From NCBI RefSeq assembly GCF_030817175.1, contig NZ_JAUSYY010000001.1:2232001-2296000 (forward strand): 64,000 bases of DNA, written 5' to 3'. Numbering within the stretch: position 1 is the stretch's first letter; every line of letters begins with the position of its first letter. Shown piece by piece: positions 16,214 through 23,789 of the stretch. Under the pieces are notes generated by a model. The model was not told the DNA's origin and did no database searches. It worked only from the letters and a program-made list of their open reading frames with translations. Both the position numbers and the translations under genes were made by a program. Source of the DNA: Agromyces ramosus. Its GTDB lineage: Bacteria > Actinomycetota > Actinomycetes > Actinomycetales > Microbacteriaceae.

Positions 16214-17572
16214 ATGAAGTCACCAAGAACAGTCGCGATCGCCGGCCTCGCCGCGGTCGCGATGGTGGGCGCTCTCGCCGCCTGCAGCTCGGGCGGCAGC
16301 GACAGCGGCAAGACGGAGCTTCGCGTCGCGACGTTCCCGCCCGGCGCCGACGCCGCCGCCTACGAGGCGTTCGAAGAGCAGGAGGCGCAGTTCGAGGAGG
16401 CCAACCCCGACATCGACGTCATCGGCGTCGAGTACGAGTGGGAAGGCCCGACGTTCGCCGTGCAGCTCGCCGGCGGCAGCCTCCCCGACGTCTTCACCGT
16501 GCCCTTCACCGACTCCAAGACCCTGCTCGAGAACGGCCAGCTCATGGACGTCACCGACGAGGTGAAGGAGCTCGGCTATGCCGACAAGTTCAACCCCGTG
16601 ATCCTCGAGGGCGTGACCGACTCCGACGGCCGCATCTTCGGCTTCCCGCGCCAGGCGTACGCCATGGGCCTGCACTACAACCGCACGCTCTTCGAGCAGG
16701 CCGGTCTCGACCCCGACAACCCGCCCGCGACGTGGGACGAGGTGCGCGAGGCCGCGAAGACGATCTCCGAGCAGACCGGCAAGGCGGGCTTCATGGAGAT
16801 GACGCAGAGCAACACCGGCGGCTGGCAGCTCACGGCGGCCACGGTCGCCCGCGGCGGCTCGATCCAGGAGGACCACGGCGACGGCACGTACACGTCGACG
16901 ATCGCGAACGACGCCACGAAGGCGGCGCTCGAGTTCCTCCAGGCCCTGCGCTGGGAGGACAACTCGCTCGGGTCCAACTTCCTGCTGGACTGGGGCACGA
17001 TCAACCAGGAGTTCGCGGCCGGCAACATCGGCATGTACTCCTCGGGCTCCGACGTGTACACGGCTCTCGTGCGTGACTTCTCGCTGAACCCCGACGACTA
17101 CGGCCTCACCGTCGTGCCCGTCGAGAATGGCGGCGGCACGCTCGGCGGCGGTGACATCGCGGTCGTGAGCCCCACGGTCGACGAGACCACGAAGGCCGCG
17201 GCGGTCACCTGGATCGACTGGTACTACATGCAGAAGCTCCTGAACGAGGATGCCGCCGTCAAGGACGCCGAGACCCTCGCCGCGAGCGACCAGGCCGTCG
17301 GCACTCCGCTCCTTCCGGTGCTGAACCGTGAGACGTACGAGGAATCGCTGACCTGGATCGAGCCGTACATCAACGTGCCGCGCGACCAGATGACGCCGTT
17401 CATCGACGGCGTCTGGGACCAGACTCCCGTGGGCGAGCCGAAGGGCAAGACGCAGGAGATCTACGCCCTGCTCGACGTCGTCGTGCAGGCCGTGCTCACC
17501 GACCAGAACGCCGACATCGACGCGCTCCTCGCGCAGGCCGACGCCGACGCGCAGGCCCTGCTCGACGAGTAA
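16214..17572 (+). CDS. ABC transporter sugar-binding lipoprotein, second importer
   Basis: A 452-residue MalE-like solute-binding protein. Signal peptide with lipobox LAAC (cysteine 24), then a Ser/Gly linker and the binding domain (TELRVATFPPGADAAAY...). Ligand-loop candidates include GFPRQAYAMGLHYNRTLFEQAG. AAAGGA precedes the ATG. It is only 82 nt after the GH13 gene and followed by two permeases, so malto-oligosaccharide or alpha-glucoside uptake is the likely role (context inference). Confidence 0.88.
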   Translation: MKSPRTVAIAGLAAVAMVGALAACSSGGSDSGKTELRVATFPPGADAAAYEAFEEQEAQFEEANPDIDVIGVEYEWEGPTFAVQLAGGSLPDVFTVPFTDSKTLLENGQLMDVTDEVKELGYADKFNPVILEGVTDSDGRIFGFPRQAYAMGLHYNRTLFEQAGLDPDNPPATWDEVREAAKTISEQTGKAGFMEMTQSNTGGWQLTAATVARGGSIQEDHGDGTYTSTIANDATKAALEFLQALRWEDNSLGSNFLLDWGTINQEFAAGNIGMYSSGSDVYTALVRDFSLNPDDYGLTVVPVENGGGTLGGGDIAVVSPTVDETTKAAAVTWIDWYYMQKLLNEDAAVKDAETLAASDQAVGTPLLPVLNRETYEESLTWIEPYINVPRDQMTPFIDGVWDQTPVGEPKGKTQEIYALLDVVVQAVLTDQNADIDALLAQADADAQALLDE

Positions 17573-17588
17573 GGCCCGTCAGAGTCCA

Positions 17589-17633
17589 GCGGATGCCGCA
17601 GCGCACGCCCTCACGTGGCGCTGCGGCATCCGC
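17589..17633 (+). promoter_or_regulatory. intercistronic hairpin between binding protein and permease genes
   Basis: A perfect 16-bp inverted repeat (GCGGATGCCGCAGCGC and its complement) with a 13-nt loop lies between the binding-protein stop and the permease start. No T-run follows and the operon continues. It is therefore more likely a 3'-stabilising or partial-termination structure that lets binding protein exceed permease, as known for malE-malF type operons. Confidence 0.65.
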
Positions 17634-17651
17634 CCCACCCGAAGGAACCCG

Positions 17652-18632
17652 ATGACCCTCACCGCGAAGCCGCCCGCCGCGGCACCGCCGGGCGACGAGC
17701 GCGGCCATGCCGTGGCATCCGTCAGCCCGAGACGCCCGAGGAACCTCCGCAGCTGGGTGCGCGGGGGCGGGCTCTCGACGCTCGCCTTCCTCGCGCCGAT
17801 GCTCCTCGTCTTCACGATCTTCAGCTGGTCGCCGATCGTGCAGTCGGTCATCATGAGCCTCCAGAAGACGAACCTCCTCGACCCGCCGACGTGGGTCGGC
17901 CTCGACAACTTCGTACACGTGCTGAACGATCCGCTGCTCGGCACGGCGGTCATGAACACCCTCTCCTTCGCGCTGCTCGCGCTCGTCTTCGGGTTCCCGC
18001 TGCCGATCCTCGTCGCCGTGCTCATGAGCGAGGTGCGCCGGGCGAAGGGTTTCTACAGCGCGCTCGCGTACCTGCCGGTCGTCGTTCCGCCCGTGGTGGC
18101 GGTGCTCCTCTGGAAGGTCTTCTACGACGCGAGCCCGACGGGCCTGTTCAACACGATCCTCGGATGGGTCGGCATCCCGCCGCAGCCGTGGCTGCAGTCG
18201 TCGGCGACCGCGATGCCCTCGCTCGTGCTCGAGGCGACCTGGGCCGGTGCCGGCGGGGCGATCATCATCTACCTCGCGGCGCTGCTCAGCGTGCCACCGG
18301 AGCTCTACGACGCGGCCGAGGTCGACGGCGCCTCGATCTGGAACAAGATCTGGCACGTCACGCTGCCGCAGATGCGGGGCATCCTCTTCATCATGCTGAT
18401 CCTGCAGGTCATCGCGACCGCACAGGTCTTCCTCGAGCCGTTCCTCTTCACGGGCGGAGGGCCGAACAACGCGACGGTCACGATCCTGCTGCTCATCTAT
18501 CGCTCTGCCTTCCAGAACAGTCTCGGCGGCGACTACGGGGAGGCGACCGCGCTCTCGGTCATGCTCGCGATCGTGCTCGCCCTCCTCAGCTGGCTGTACT
18601 TCAAGCTCACCGAACGCTGGAGCACCTCATGA
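17652..18632 (+). CDS. ABC sugar transporter permease (MalF type), second importer
   Basis: A 326-residue permease with six predicted helices and the EAA loop LYDAAEVDGASIWNKIWHVTLP. The N-terminal 38 residues are polar. GAAGGA lies 8 nt before the ATG. Its stop overlaps the next permease start (ATGA). It forms a heterodimeric channel with the following gene product. Confidence 0.9.
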   Translation: MTLTAKPPAAAPPGDERGHAVASVSPRRPRNLRSWVRGGGLSTLAFLAPMLLVFTIFSWSPIVQSVIMSLQKTNLLDPPTWVGLDNFVHVLNDPLLGTAVMNTLSFALLALVFGFPLPILVAVLMSEVRRAKGFYSALAYLPVVVPPVVAVLLWKVFYDASPTGLFNTILGWVGIPPQPWLQSSATAMPSLVLEATWAGAGGAIIIYLAALLSVPPELYDAAEVDGASIWNKIWHVTLPQMRGILFIMLILQVIATAQVFLEPFLFTGGGPNNATVTILLLIYRSAFQNSLGGDYGEATALSVMLAIVLALLSWLYFKLTERWSTS

Positions 18633-19609
18633 CCACCACGCAGACCCCGGTGTTCGAGGAGGTCGCGGCGCCACGGGGCGTTCGCGGTGTCGTCGCCCGA
18701 CGCCGCGCCGCGCGTCGTGAAGACGACCACGGCGATCGCGCGATCGTCTCCGGCTACGACCGCAAGAAGCCGAGCGTCAAGCTCGGCATGAGCGGGGTGC
18801 ACCTCTTCCTCTTCGTGGGGCTCGTGGTGGCCGGCCTCGGGCCGCTGCTCTGGCTCGCGAAGTCGGCGATCACCCCGACGCAGGACACGCTGCGCCAGCC
18901 GCTCGCGCTCTGGCCCAACGGCGTCGACTGGGCCAACATCCCCCAAGCGTGGAACGACGTGCACATCGACCAGTTCTTCTGGAACACGATCGTGATCGCG
19001 GCGGGCTCGTGGTTCTTCCAGCTGCTCATCGCGACCACCGCCGGCTACGCGCTCTCGGTGCTGCGGCCGAGGTACGCGCCGATCCTGAACGGCGCGATCC
19101 TCGCGACGCTCTTCATCCCGGCGGTCGTGCTGCTCGTGCCGCTCTACCTCACGATCGTGAACCCGCCGCTCCTCGGCGACGTCTCGCTGCTCAACAACTA
19201 CCTCGCGGTGTGGCTGCCGGCGGCGGCGAACGCGTTCAACATCCTGCTCGTGAAGCGCTTCTTCGACGCACTGCCGCGCGAGGTGTTCGAGGCGGCTCGC
19301 ACCGACGGGGCCGGGCCGTTCCGCCTCTTCTGGTCGATCGTGCTTCCGATGTCGAAGCCGATCCTCGGCGTCGTCTCGGTGTTCGCGATCATCGCCGCGT
19401 GGAAGGACTTCCTCTGGCCGATGCTCGTGCTGCCCGATCCGGCGGTGCAGCCGCTCTCGGTGCGGCTGCCCGCGGTGCAGCAGTCGATCGAGCTCGACGT
19501 GTTCCTCGCGGCGCTCGCCATCTCGTCGCTCATCCCGGTCGCGCTGTTCCTCGTGTTCCAGGGGGTGTTCCTGCGCTCGGCCGGCCTCGGCGGTGCGGTG
19601 AAGGGGTGA
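18629..19609 (+). CDS. ABC sugar transporter permease (MalG type), second importer
   Basis: A 326-residue permease. A long basic cytoplasmic N-terminus (about 60 residues) precedes six predicted helices. The EAA loop reads VFEAARTDGAGPFRLFWSIVLP. Unlike the equivalent gene of the first importer (11028-11992), this copy is intact. No ATPase gene follows; a multitasking MsiK-like ATPase elsewhere is presumed, as known for actinobacterial sugar importers. Confidence 0.9.
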   Translation: MTTTQTPVFEEVAAPRGVRGVVARRRAARREDDHGDRAIVSGYDRKKPSVKLGMSGVHLFLFVGLVVAGLGPLLWLAKSAITPTQDTLRQPLALWPNGVDWANIPQAWNDVHIDQFFWNTIVIAAGSWFFQLLIATTAGYALSVLRPRYAPILNGAILATLFIPAVVLLVPLYLTIVNPPLLGDVSLLNNYLAVWLPAAANAFNILLVKRFFDALPREVFEAARTDGAGPFRLFWSIVLPMSKPILGVVSVFAIIAAWKDFLWPMLVLPDPAVQPLSVRLPAVQQSIELDVFLAALAISSLIPVALFLVFQGVFLRSAGLGGAVKG

Positions 19610-19656
19610 GTGCAGGCTGGGCGACGGATGCCTCGCGCTTGCGTAAGCTGGCCGGC

Positions 19657-20130
19657 GTGGGTCATCCGCAGGTCGTCGATCCGGCGCATCCGCTCATCGA
19701 ACGCGTGCGCCGCATCTGCTTCGAGCTGCCCGAGGTGGTCGAGGTCGAGGCGTGGGGAAGACCCACGTTCCGCGCGGCGAAGCCGATCTTCGTCCATGTC
19801 GCCGCGACCGCCGAGAACCCGTTCTCGATCGTCGTGAAGACCGACCCCGACGAGCATCTCGCGCTCATCGAAGACGGCCGGTTCTTCGGCGTGCCGTACT
19901 ACGACCGCGCTCGCTGGCTCGGTACCGACCTCGACGCACCCGATGTCGACTGGCAGCTGCTCGCCGAGCTCATCGAGACCTCCTACCGGCAGGTGGCGAA
20001 CGTGCGCCAACGCCGGGCGCTCGACCTGCTGCGGCCTTCGCGCACCGGTGAGGAGACGTCCGTCCCGCCCGTCATTCCGGCCGCGCCACCCGTCGCCCGT
20101 CGATTGGCGAGATCGAGACACGTGCGTTAG
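19657..20130 (+). CDS. MmcQ/YjbR family protein
   Basis: A 157-residue protein of the MmcQ/YjbR (DUF419) double-wing fold, often called DNA-binding. Family segments are RRICFELPEVVEVEAWGRPTFR, PFSIVVKTDPDEHLAL and WLLAELIETSYRQVA-like C-terminal text. A frame-compatible GTG at 19606 overlaps the permease stop. I prefer GTG 19657 because TAAGCT (19644-19649) is 7 nt upstream and the protein then starts at the usual place for the family. Role unknown. Confidence 0.8.
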   Translation: MGHPQVVDPAHPLIERVRRICFELPEVVEVEAWGRPTFRAAKPIFVHVAATAENPFSIVVKTDPDEHLALIEDGRFFGVPYYDRARWLGTDLDAPDVDWQLLAELIETSYRQVANVRQRRALDLLRPSRTGEETSVPPVIPAAPPVARRLARSRHVR

Positions 20131-20177
20131 AGTTACGTGGTTGCCTGATCGCCGATGAAGCGCGGGCGACATCCCAT

Positions 20178-20250
20178 GCGCCCGTAGCTCAACGGATAGA
20201 GCATCTGACTACGGATCAGAAGGTTGGGGGTTCGAATCCCTCCGGGCGCA
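20178..20250 (+). tRNA. tRNA-Arg (anticodon ACG)
   Basis: A 73-nt cloverleaf. The acceptor stem is GCGCCCG paired with CGGGCGC, followed by discriminator A. The D-arm is GCTC...GAGC. The anticodon arm is TCTGA-CTACGGA-TCAGA with anticodon ACG, and the T-arm has GGTTCGAATCC. CCA is not encoded, as is common in Actinobacteria. The A of the anticodon would be deaminated to inosine by TadA, whose gene is at 25826. Confidence 0.97.
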
Positions 20251-20289
20251 CACTGGTTGAGACAGTAGCTCTGTTCATCAGAGGCGTGG

Positions 20290-20313
20290 CGGCTCGCGAA
20301 AGCGGGCCGTTTT
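20290..20313 (+). terminator. rho-independent terminator after tRNA-Arg
   Basis: Stem CGGCTCGC / GCGGGCCG (one G-U pair) with a GAAA tetraloop, followed by TTTTCGTTTTT. It begins 40 nt after the tRNA. Confidence 0.85.
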
Positions 20314-20473
20314 CGTTTTTCCGCCGTGCGTTCGCTCGACCGCGTGCACTGAGATTGTGCCGCGCATCTGCTCGTGCGAATCGGTCACACGGTGACGCGG
20401 GCGCTCGCGAGAGGGTAGGCTCGGCTCACATCTGATTCCCGTGATCGAGAGTTCGGATATGAGGGGTGCGCGC

Positions 20474-20576
20474 GTCGGGTTCGTCCCGACAACGCAGGAC
20501 CGGGTGGGCTCCCTGCGACAGCGCAGCAGGAAAGTTCCCGGTACCGCCGACCGTGGGGGGCACGTTCGGCCGTCGG
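20474..20576 (+). other. possible structured leader with alternative pairing
   Basis: Three hairpins can form in series upstream of the membrane-protein gene. They are GTCGGG/CCCGAC (20474-20490), CGCAGG/CCTGCG (20493-20517) and CCGAC/GTCGG (20547-20576). The 3' arm of the second can instead pair with GCAGG at 20526-20530, so two folds exclude each other. TAGGCT at 20416-20421 could be the promoter. I recognise no known riboswitch class. In GC-rich DNA such stems also arise by chance. Confidence 0.3.
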
Positions 20577-20602
20577 GCGCGCTCGAACGCGGGCGCTCCA
20601 CG

Positions 20603-21850
20603 ATGCGACGCGTCTACGCCTCGCTCATCGCGGTCGCCGTCACCATCGTGCTGTTCCGGGTCCTCGCACCGCAATCGGCGCTCGCCGGGGCGACGGTCAC
20701 GGTCGAGCTGCTCTGGGCGCTGCCGGCGGTGCTGGGCGGCGCGGCCGTCGGCATGACGCTCGTCGTGGCATCCGCCTCACGAGCAGGTCTGGCGGGCATG
20801 GCGCGCTTCGGGCTGCCCGACTTCGGCACATCCGGACGGGCGCTGTCGAACGCCCTCGCCTGGGCGACGATCGGCGTGCTCGCGGTGCACTTCACGGCAG
20901 CCGCCTTCGAGCTGCTGCCCGGCGGGCACCGCGCCGTTGCCGCGATCATCGGCGGCTCGCTCGGAGTCGGCACGTATCACCTGCATCGTCACGCCATCGA
21001 GCACGACGCGTACCGGACGTTCAACCTCGTGGCCATGCTCCTCGCCTCGGGGAGCCTTGCCAGCATGAGCATCACGCCGACCGGCGAATGGTGGACCCGG
21101 AACTTCAGCACGCTCGGCACCTCCGACGACATTGCTGCGGCCTGCTTCAACATCGCGATCATCGTGTCGGGCGCGGGCATGGCGCTCCTGTCCGGGGGAC
21201 TGACGCGGGCGCTCGTCTCCGACGCCTACCGCGTGCGGCGGGGGCGCCTCGTCACGATGCGCGCGCTCATCGTACTGATCGGGCTCGGTCTCGCGGGGGT
21301 CGGCATGGTACCGATCGACGGCGACACCGTGCTGCACAACGTGTTCGCCGCTTCGGCCGCAGGGGCGTTCGCGTTCCTCTGCCTCAGCATGGTGATCTGG
21401 GCGGCGAGGATGCCTCGCGCCCTCGTCGCCTTCTCGTACGGCGCATTGGGGCTCGAGCTGTTCGCATTGTTCGCGTACGACGTGCTGGGCCTGTTCAACC
21501 TGACGGTGTTCGAGATCATCGCCTTCACGCTCGTGTTCGCGTGGCTCATCGCACTCGTCGCGACGACCGCCGGCCATGCGCACGCGGTGGGGCTCCACCA
21601 CGACTTGGCGGCCCGCCGGCATGCCGTCACCGCAGGCCTCGGCACCCGACGCGGCCAGTCGGGGTCGAGCAGTCCCGACTCGCGCCCAGTGGAGCGAGCG
21701 CCGCATCGGCAGCGGCGCTCCGCTTGGACGAGCGCACGCGTGCGACGCGCGACGCGTCGCGTCCAGCAACCGCGCCACCAGCAACGCGTGAGGTGGCGAC
21801 GCGACGGTCACGCCGACGACCCTCCCGACGTCGTAGCCTTCGCGCAGTGA
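20603..21850 (+). CDS. multi-helix integral membrane protein (DUF998-like)
   Basis: About 415 residues. Eight or so predicted helices in the first 310 residues are followed by an Arg-rich cytoplasmic tail. The segment NFSTLGTSDDIAAACFNIAIIVSGAGM resembles the DUF998 family. I place the start at ATG 20603 because the 54 upstream in-frame residues are charged and lie in the possible leader; starts at 20441 or 20459 cannot be excluded. The final 90 residues are unusually rich in Arg and Gln and may be poorly conserved. Function unknown. Confidence 0.7.
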   Translation: MRRVYASLIAVAVTIVLFRVLAPQSALAGATVTVELLWALPAVLGGAAVGMTLVVASASRAGLAGMARFGLPDFGTSGRALSNALAWATIGVLAVHFTAAAFELLPGGHRAVAAIIGGSLGVGTYHLHRHAIEHDAYRTFNLVAMLLASGSLASMSITPTGEWWTRNFSTLGTSDDIAAACFNIAIIVSGAGMALLSGGLTRALVSDAYRVRRGRLVTMRALIVLIGLGLAGVGMVPIDGDTVLHNVFAASAAGAFAFLCLSMVIWAARMPRALVAFSYGALGLELFALFAYDVLGLFNLTVFEIIAFTLVFAWLIALVATTAGHAHAVGLHHDLAARRHAVTAGLGTRRGQSGSSSPDSRPVERAPHRQRRSAWTSARVRRATRRVQQPRHQQRVRWRRDGHADDPPDVVAFAQ

Positions 21851-21978
21851 TGCGTCGGACATCGGTCCGTTCGCTCGCGGCGCACATCGCGCCGGAATCG
21901 TGGACGGCGTGCCGCGTTACCTTCGGTATGGAGTCGAGTCGTCCGGGCTCGACATCTGCACACCAACAGGAGGACGCG

Positions 21979-22029
21979 ATGGCACGCGCATTCGAGCTGG
22001 TCGAGCTGATCGAGCTGGTCGAGCTGTGA
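21979..22029 (+). CDS. 16-residue leader ORF coupled to the GNAT gene
   Basis: A short ORF, MARAFELVELIELVEL, has a strong ribosome binding site (AGGAGG, 5 nt spacing). Its stop overlaps the GTG start of the acetyltransferase (GTGA). The body consists of a 9-bp repeat encoding Glu-Leu-Val/Ile. The GTG start has no ribosome binding site of its own in that position, so the leader probably delivers ribosomes to it. Whether the peptide has a function beyond coupling is unknown. Confidence 0.55.
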   Translation: MARAFELVELIELVEL

Positions 22030-22334
22030 CCGACGACACGACGACCCACGACACCGTCGACATCGTCCGCAACGATGCCGGCCGGCGGTACGAATTGACC
22101 GTCGACGGGGCGCTGGCCGGGTACGCGCAGTTCCGAACCGGCCCCGACACCATCGTCTTCACGCACACGGTGGTGAAGCCCGCATTCGAAGGCCGTGGCC
22201 TCGGCAGCCGACTCGCGAAGTTCGTGCTCGACGACGCGGTCGCGAAGGGCGAGACGATCGTGCCAGAGTGCCCGTTCATCGCCGCGTATCTGCGGCGGCA
22301 CACCGAGTACGAGGCATCCGTCGACTGGCCTTGA
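22026..22334 (+). CDS. GNAT-type N-acetyltransferase (small YjdJ-like)
   Basis: A 102-residue minimal acetyltransferase of the YjdJ/Gtn14 type. The acetyl-CoA-binding signature is VKPAFEGRGLGSRLAKFVLDDA, and the C-terminal core is VPECPFIAAYLRRHTEY. The GTG at 22026 is chosen because it overlaps the stop of the preceding leader ORF. The protein then begins shortly before the family's first strand (VDIVRNDAGRRYELTVDG). The substrate is unknown. Confidence 0.85.
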   Translation: MTDDTTTHDTVDIVRNDAGRRYELTVDGALAGYAQFRTGPDTIVFTHTVVKPAFEGRGLGSRLAKFVLDDAVAKGETIVPECPFIAAYLRRHTEYEASVDWP

Positions 22335-22767
22335 CGCGATGGGTCGGACGTGGGCGCGAACCCCCTGTTCGGGGCGGTGCGCATGTTCTGGCCGGCCGAT
22401 ACGATTCGAGCAAACCCGAGCCGGACCCGAACCGGCAGGCTTGTCGTGCGTCGACAAGCGAGGCGATCGGATGTCCCGCCGACCGCCCGGGCGCGTGCTC
22501 GCCGAGCTCAGTTCGGGTCGCTTGGCGGGAAAGGGGTCTCCTCGGAGGCCGCGATGGGGTGGGAGGTAGGGTTCCCGCCCCATCGTCATGCCTGCGACAC
22601 CTGGCGGCCCGCCTGTCAAGGGGTTTCTGCGCCCGGAGCCGGAGCGTAGAACTGAGAAACGGGATCGCTTGAACCCGAAGGCAGGCCGGGGCGATGTCTG
22701 CGTGAGATCGACACGCGCCCCCCAATGACATCGGCCTCGGCCTGCCGCACTCGATGAGGAGGCCAGG
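22335..22767 (+). other. 433-bp intergenic region with promoter-like elements
   Basis: No credible ORF. It contains a perfect 7-bp inverted repeat CTTGTCG/CGACAAG (22440-22458, 5-nt spacer). It also has a variant of the GTCAA promoter: GTCAAGGGGTTTCTG from 22615, with TAGAAC (22647-22652) 27 nt after GTCAA. That would leave a leader of about 110 nt before the 83-residue gene, ending in GAGGAGG. Confidence 0.45.
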
Positions 22768-23019
22768 GTGTCGACATCAACAGCTGGTTCCACGATCGAC
22801 GACATGGTCGAACTCGTGCCCCTCGATGCGATGAGCTGGCGCGTGTGCGATGCGCGGTACGCCGACGGCGGGCGCCGCACCATCCTCGGGTACCTCCGGG
22901 AGACCGGGGGCGAGTTCGAGATGATGTGGATGCGGCCGCGACCCGGTGTCTGCTACCGGTACGCCACCTTCGACGACGCGCTTCGCGCGGTTCGGCTGCG
23001 GGTGCATCACCTGCGGTGA
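22768..23019 (+). CDS. small hypothetical protein
   Basis: An 83-residue protein starting at GTG 22768 with GAGGAGG upstream. The sequence (SWRVCDARYADGGRRTILGYLRETGGEFEMMWMRP...YATFDDALRAVRLRVH) suggests a small beta-rich fold ending in a helix. No domain is recognised. It is convergent with the MarR gene. Its promoter may be the GTCAA variant at 22615-22652. Confidence 0.7.
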   Translation: MSTSTAGSTIDDMVELVPLDAMSWRVCDARYADGGRRTILGYLRETGGEFEMMWMRPRPGVCYRYATFDDALRAVRLRVHHLR

Positions 23020-23049
23020 CGCCGGCGGAGGGCGTCGGTCAGGCGTCGG

Positions 23050-23520
23050 TCAGTCGTCGCTGACGCCGGCGCTGTCGGGCGTTTCGCCGACCGAGACACG
23101 GAGCCGATTGCAGAGCTCGGTGAGCGTGCGGAGCTCGTCGTCGTCGAGGCCCTGCCCGACGTGTCGGTCGATGGCCTCCATGTGCGTGATCGCGACCCGG
23201 CGGAAGAGCGCGAACCCCTCGTTGGTGATGGCGACGACCGTGCCGCGGCCGTCGTTCGGGTCGTGCGTCTTCGCGACGAGTCCGCGCGCGACGAGGCGGT
23301 CGACGAGCCGGCTCACGCTCGGCTGGGTGATGAGCACGTTGCGGTTCAGGTCTTTCAGTCGCAGCCGACGACCCGGCGCACGTGTGATGTTGAAGAGCAC
23401 GTCGTACTCGTTCAGCGAGATGACCTCGCTCGGGAACTCGGCGGCGAGTGCTCGCATGATGGTGACCTGCGTGCGGAACAGCGACTCCCACGCGGCGACC
23501 GTGATCGCGCGATCGCTCAT
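23050..23520 (-). CDS. MarR family transcriptional regulator
   Basis: A 156-residue winged-helix regulator. The helix-turn-helix reads RLKDLNRNVLITQPSVSRLVDRLVARGLV, followed by the wing (DPNDGRGTVVAIT), with dimerisation helices at both ends. GGGAG lies upstream of the ATG. The target and ligand are unknown. The upstream region 23620-23740 is the AT-richest stretch nearby and is the probable promoter/operator area. Confidence 0.88.
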   Translation of the reverse strand: MSDRAITVAAWESLFRTQVTIMRALAAEFPSEVISLNEYDVLFNITRAPGRRLRLKDLNRNVLITQPSVSRLVDRLVARGLVAKTHDPNDGRGTVVAITNEGFALFRRVAITHMEAIDRHVGQGLDDDELRTLTELCNRLRVSVGETPDSAGVSDD

Positions 23521-23789
23521 GCCGGCTCCCTTCGATGATCGGACTCATCCAACAATAGGGAACCGCAGGTGGAATCGGTTGAGGGCCGGTCGTAGAGGCT
23601 GACGACCGGCCCTCTCCCTTGCACCAAGAGTGTCCTGCAATCACATTCCACACCGACCGCCACAGCAAACAGTCGGTGCACTTCCGAATATATAACGGAT
23701 CGGTAACGGGCGCTAGTTATCGTTCTGTGATTTTTCGAGATGTGTCGCTGTGGCTCGAGCGAGGCGGGCCGGAGCGCTCGCGCCGAGGC
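23521..23789 (-). other. intergenic region with two inverted repeats and an AT-rich segment
   Basis: It lies between the MarR gene and the end of the winged-helix gene, both on the minus strand. A perfect 13-bp inverted repeat with an 8-nt loop (23581-23614, GAGGGCCGGTCGT and complement) could terminate the upstream transcript or lie in the MarR leader. A 7-bp inverted repeat CACCGAC/GTCGGTG (23652-23678) and the AT-rich stretch 23680-23735 (AATATATAACGG, GGTAAC...GTTATC) look like a promoter/operator. Confidence 0.5.
23581..23614 (-). terminator. 13-bp hairpin, probable terminator of the winged-helix gene
   Basis: GAGGGCCGGTCGT pairs perfectly with ACGACCGGCCCTC around loop AGAGGCTG. It is symmetrical, so it would fold on either strand. 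It lies 176 nt beyond the stop of the minus-strand winged-helix gene and 61 nt upstream of the MarR start. Confidence 0.5.

Noticed and set aside
14446..19609. Expectation of an ABC ATPase gene in the importer clusters.
   Set aside because: I looked for Walker A and ABC signature motifs on both strands of 8.6-19.6 kb and found none; the ATPase must be elsewhere.
20521..20542. String GCAGGAAAGTTCCCGG, slightly similar to the conserved GAGGAAAGTCC of RNase P RNA.
   Set aside because: None of the other conserved RNase P regions is present and the space is too small.
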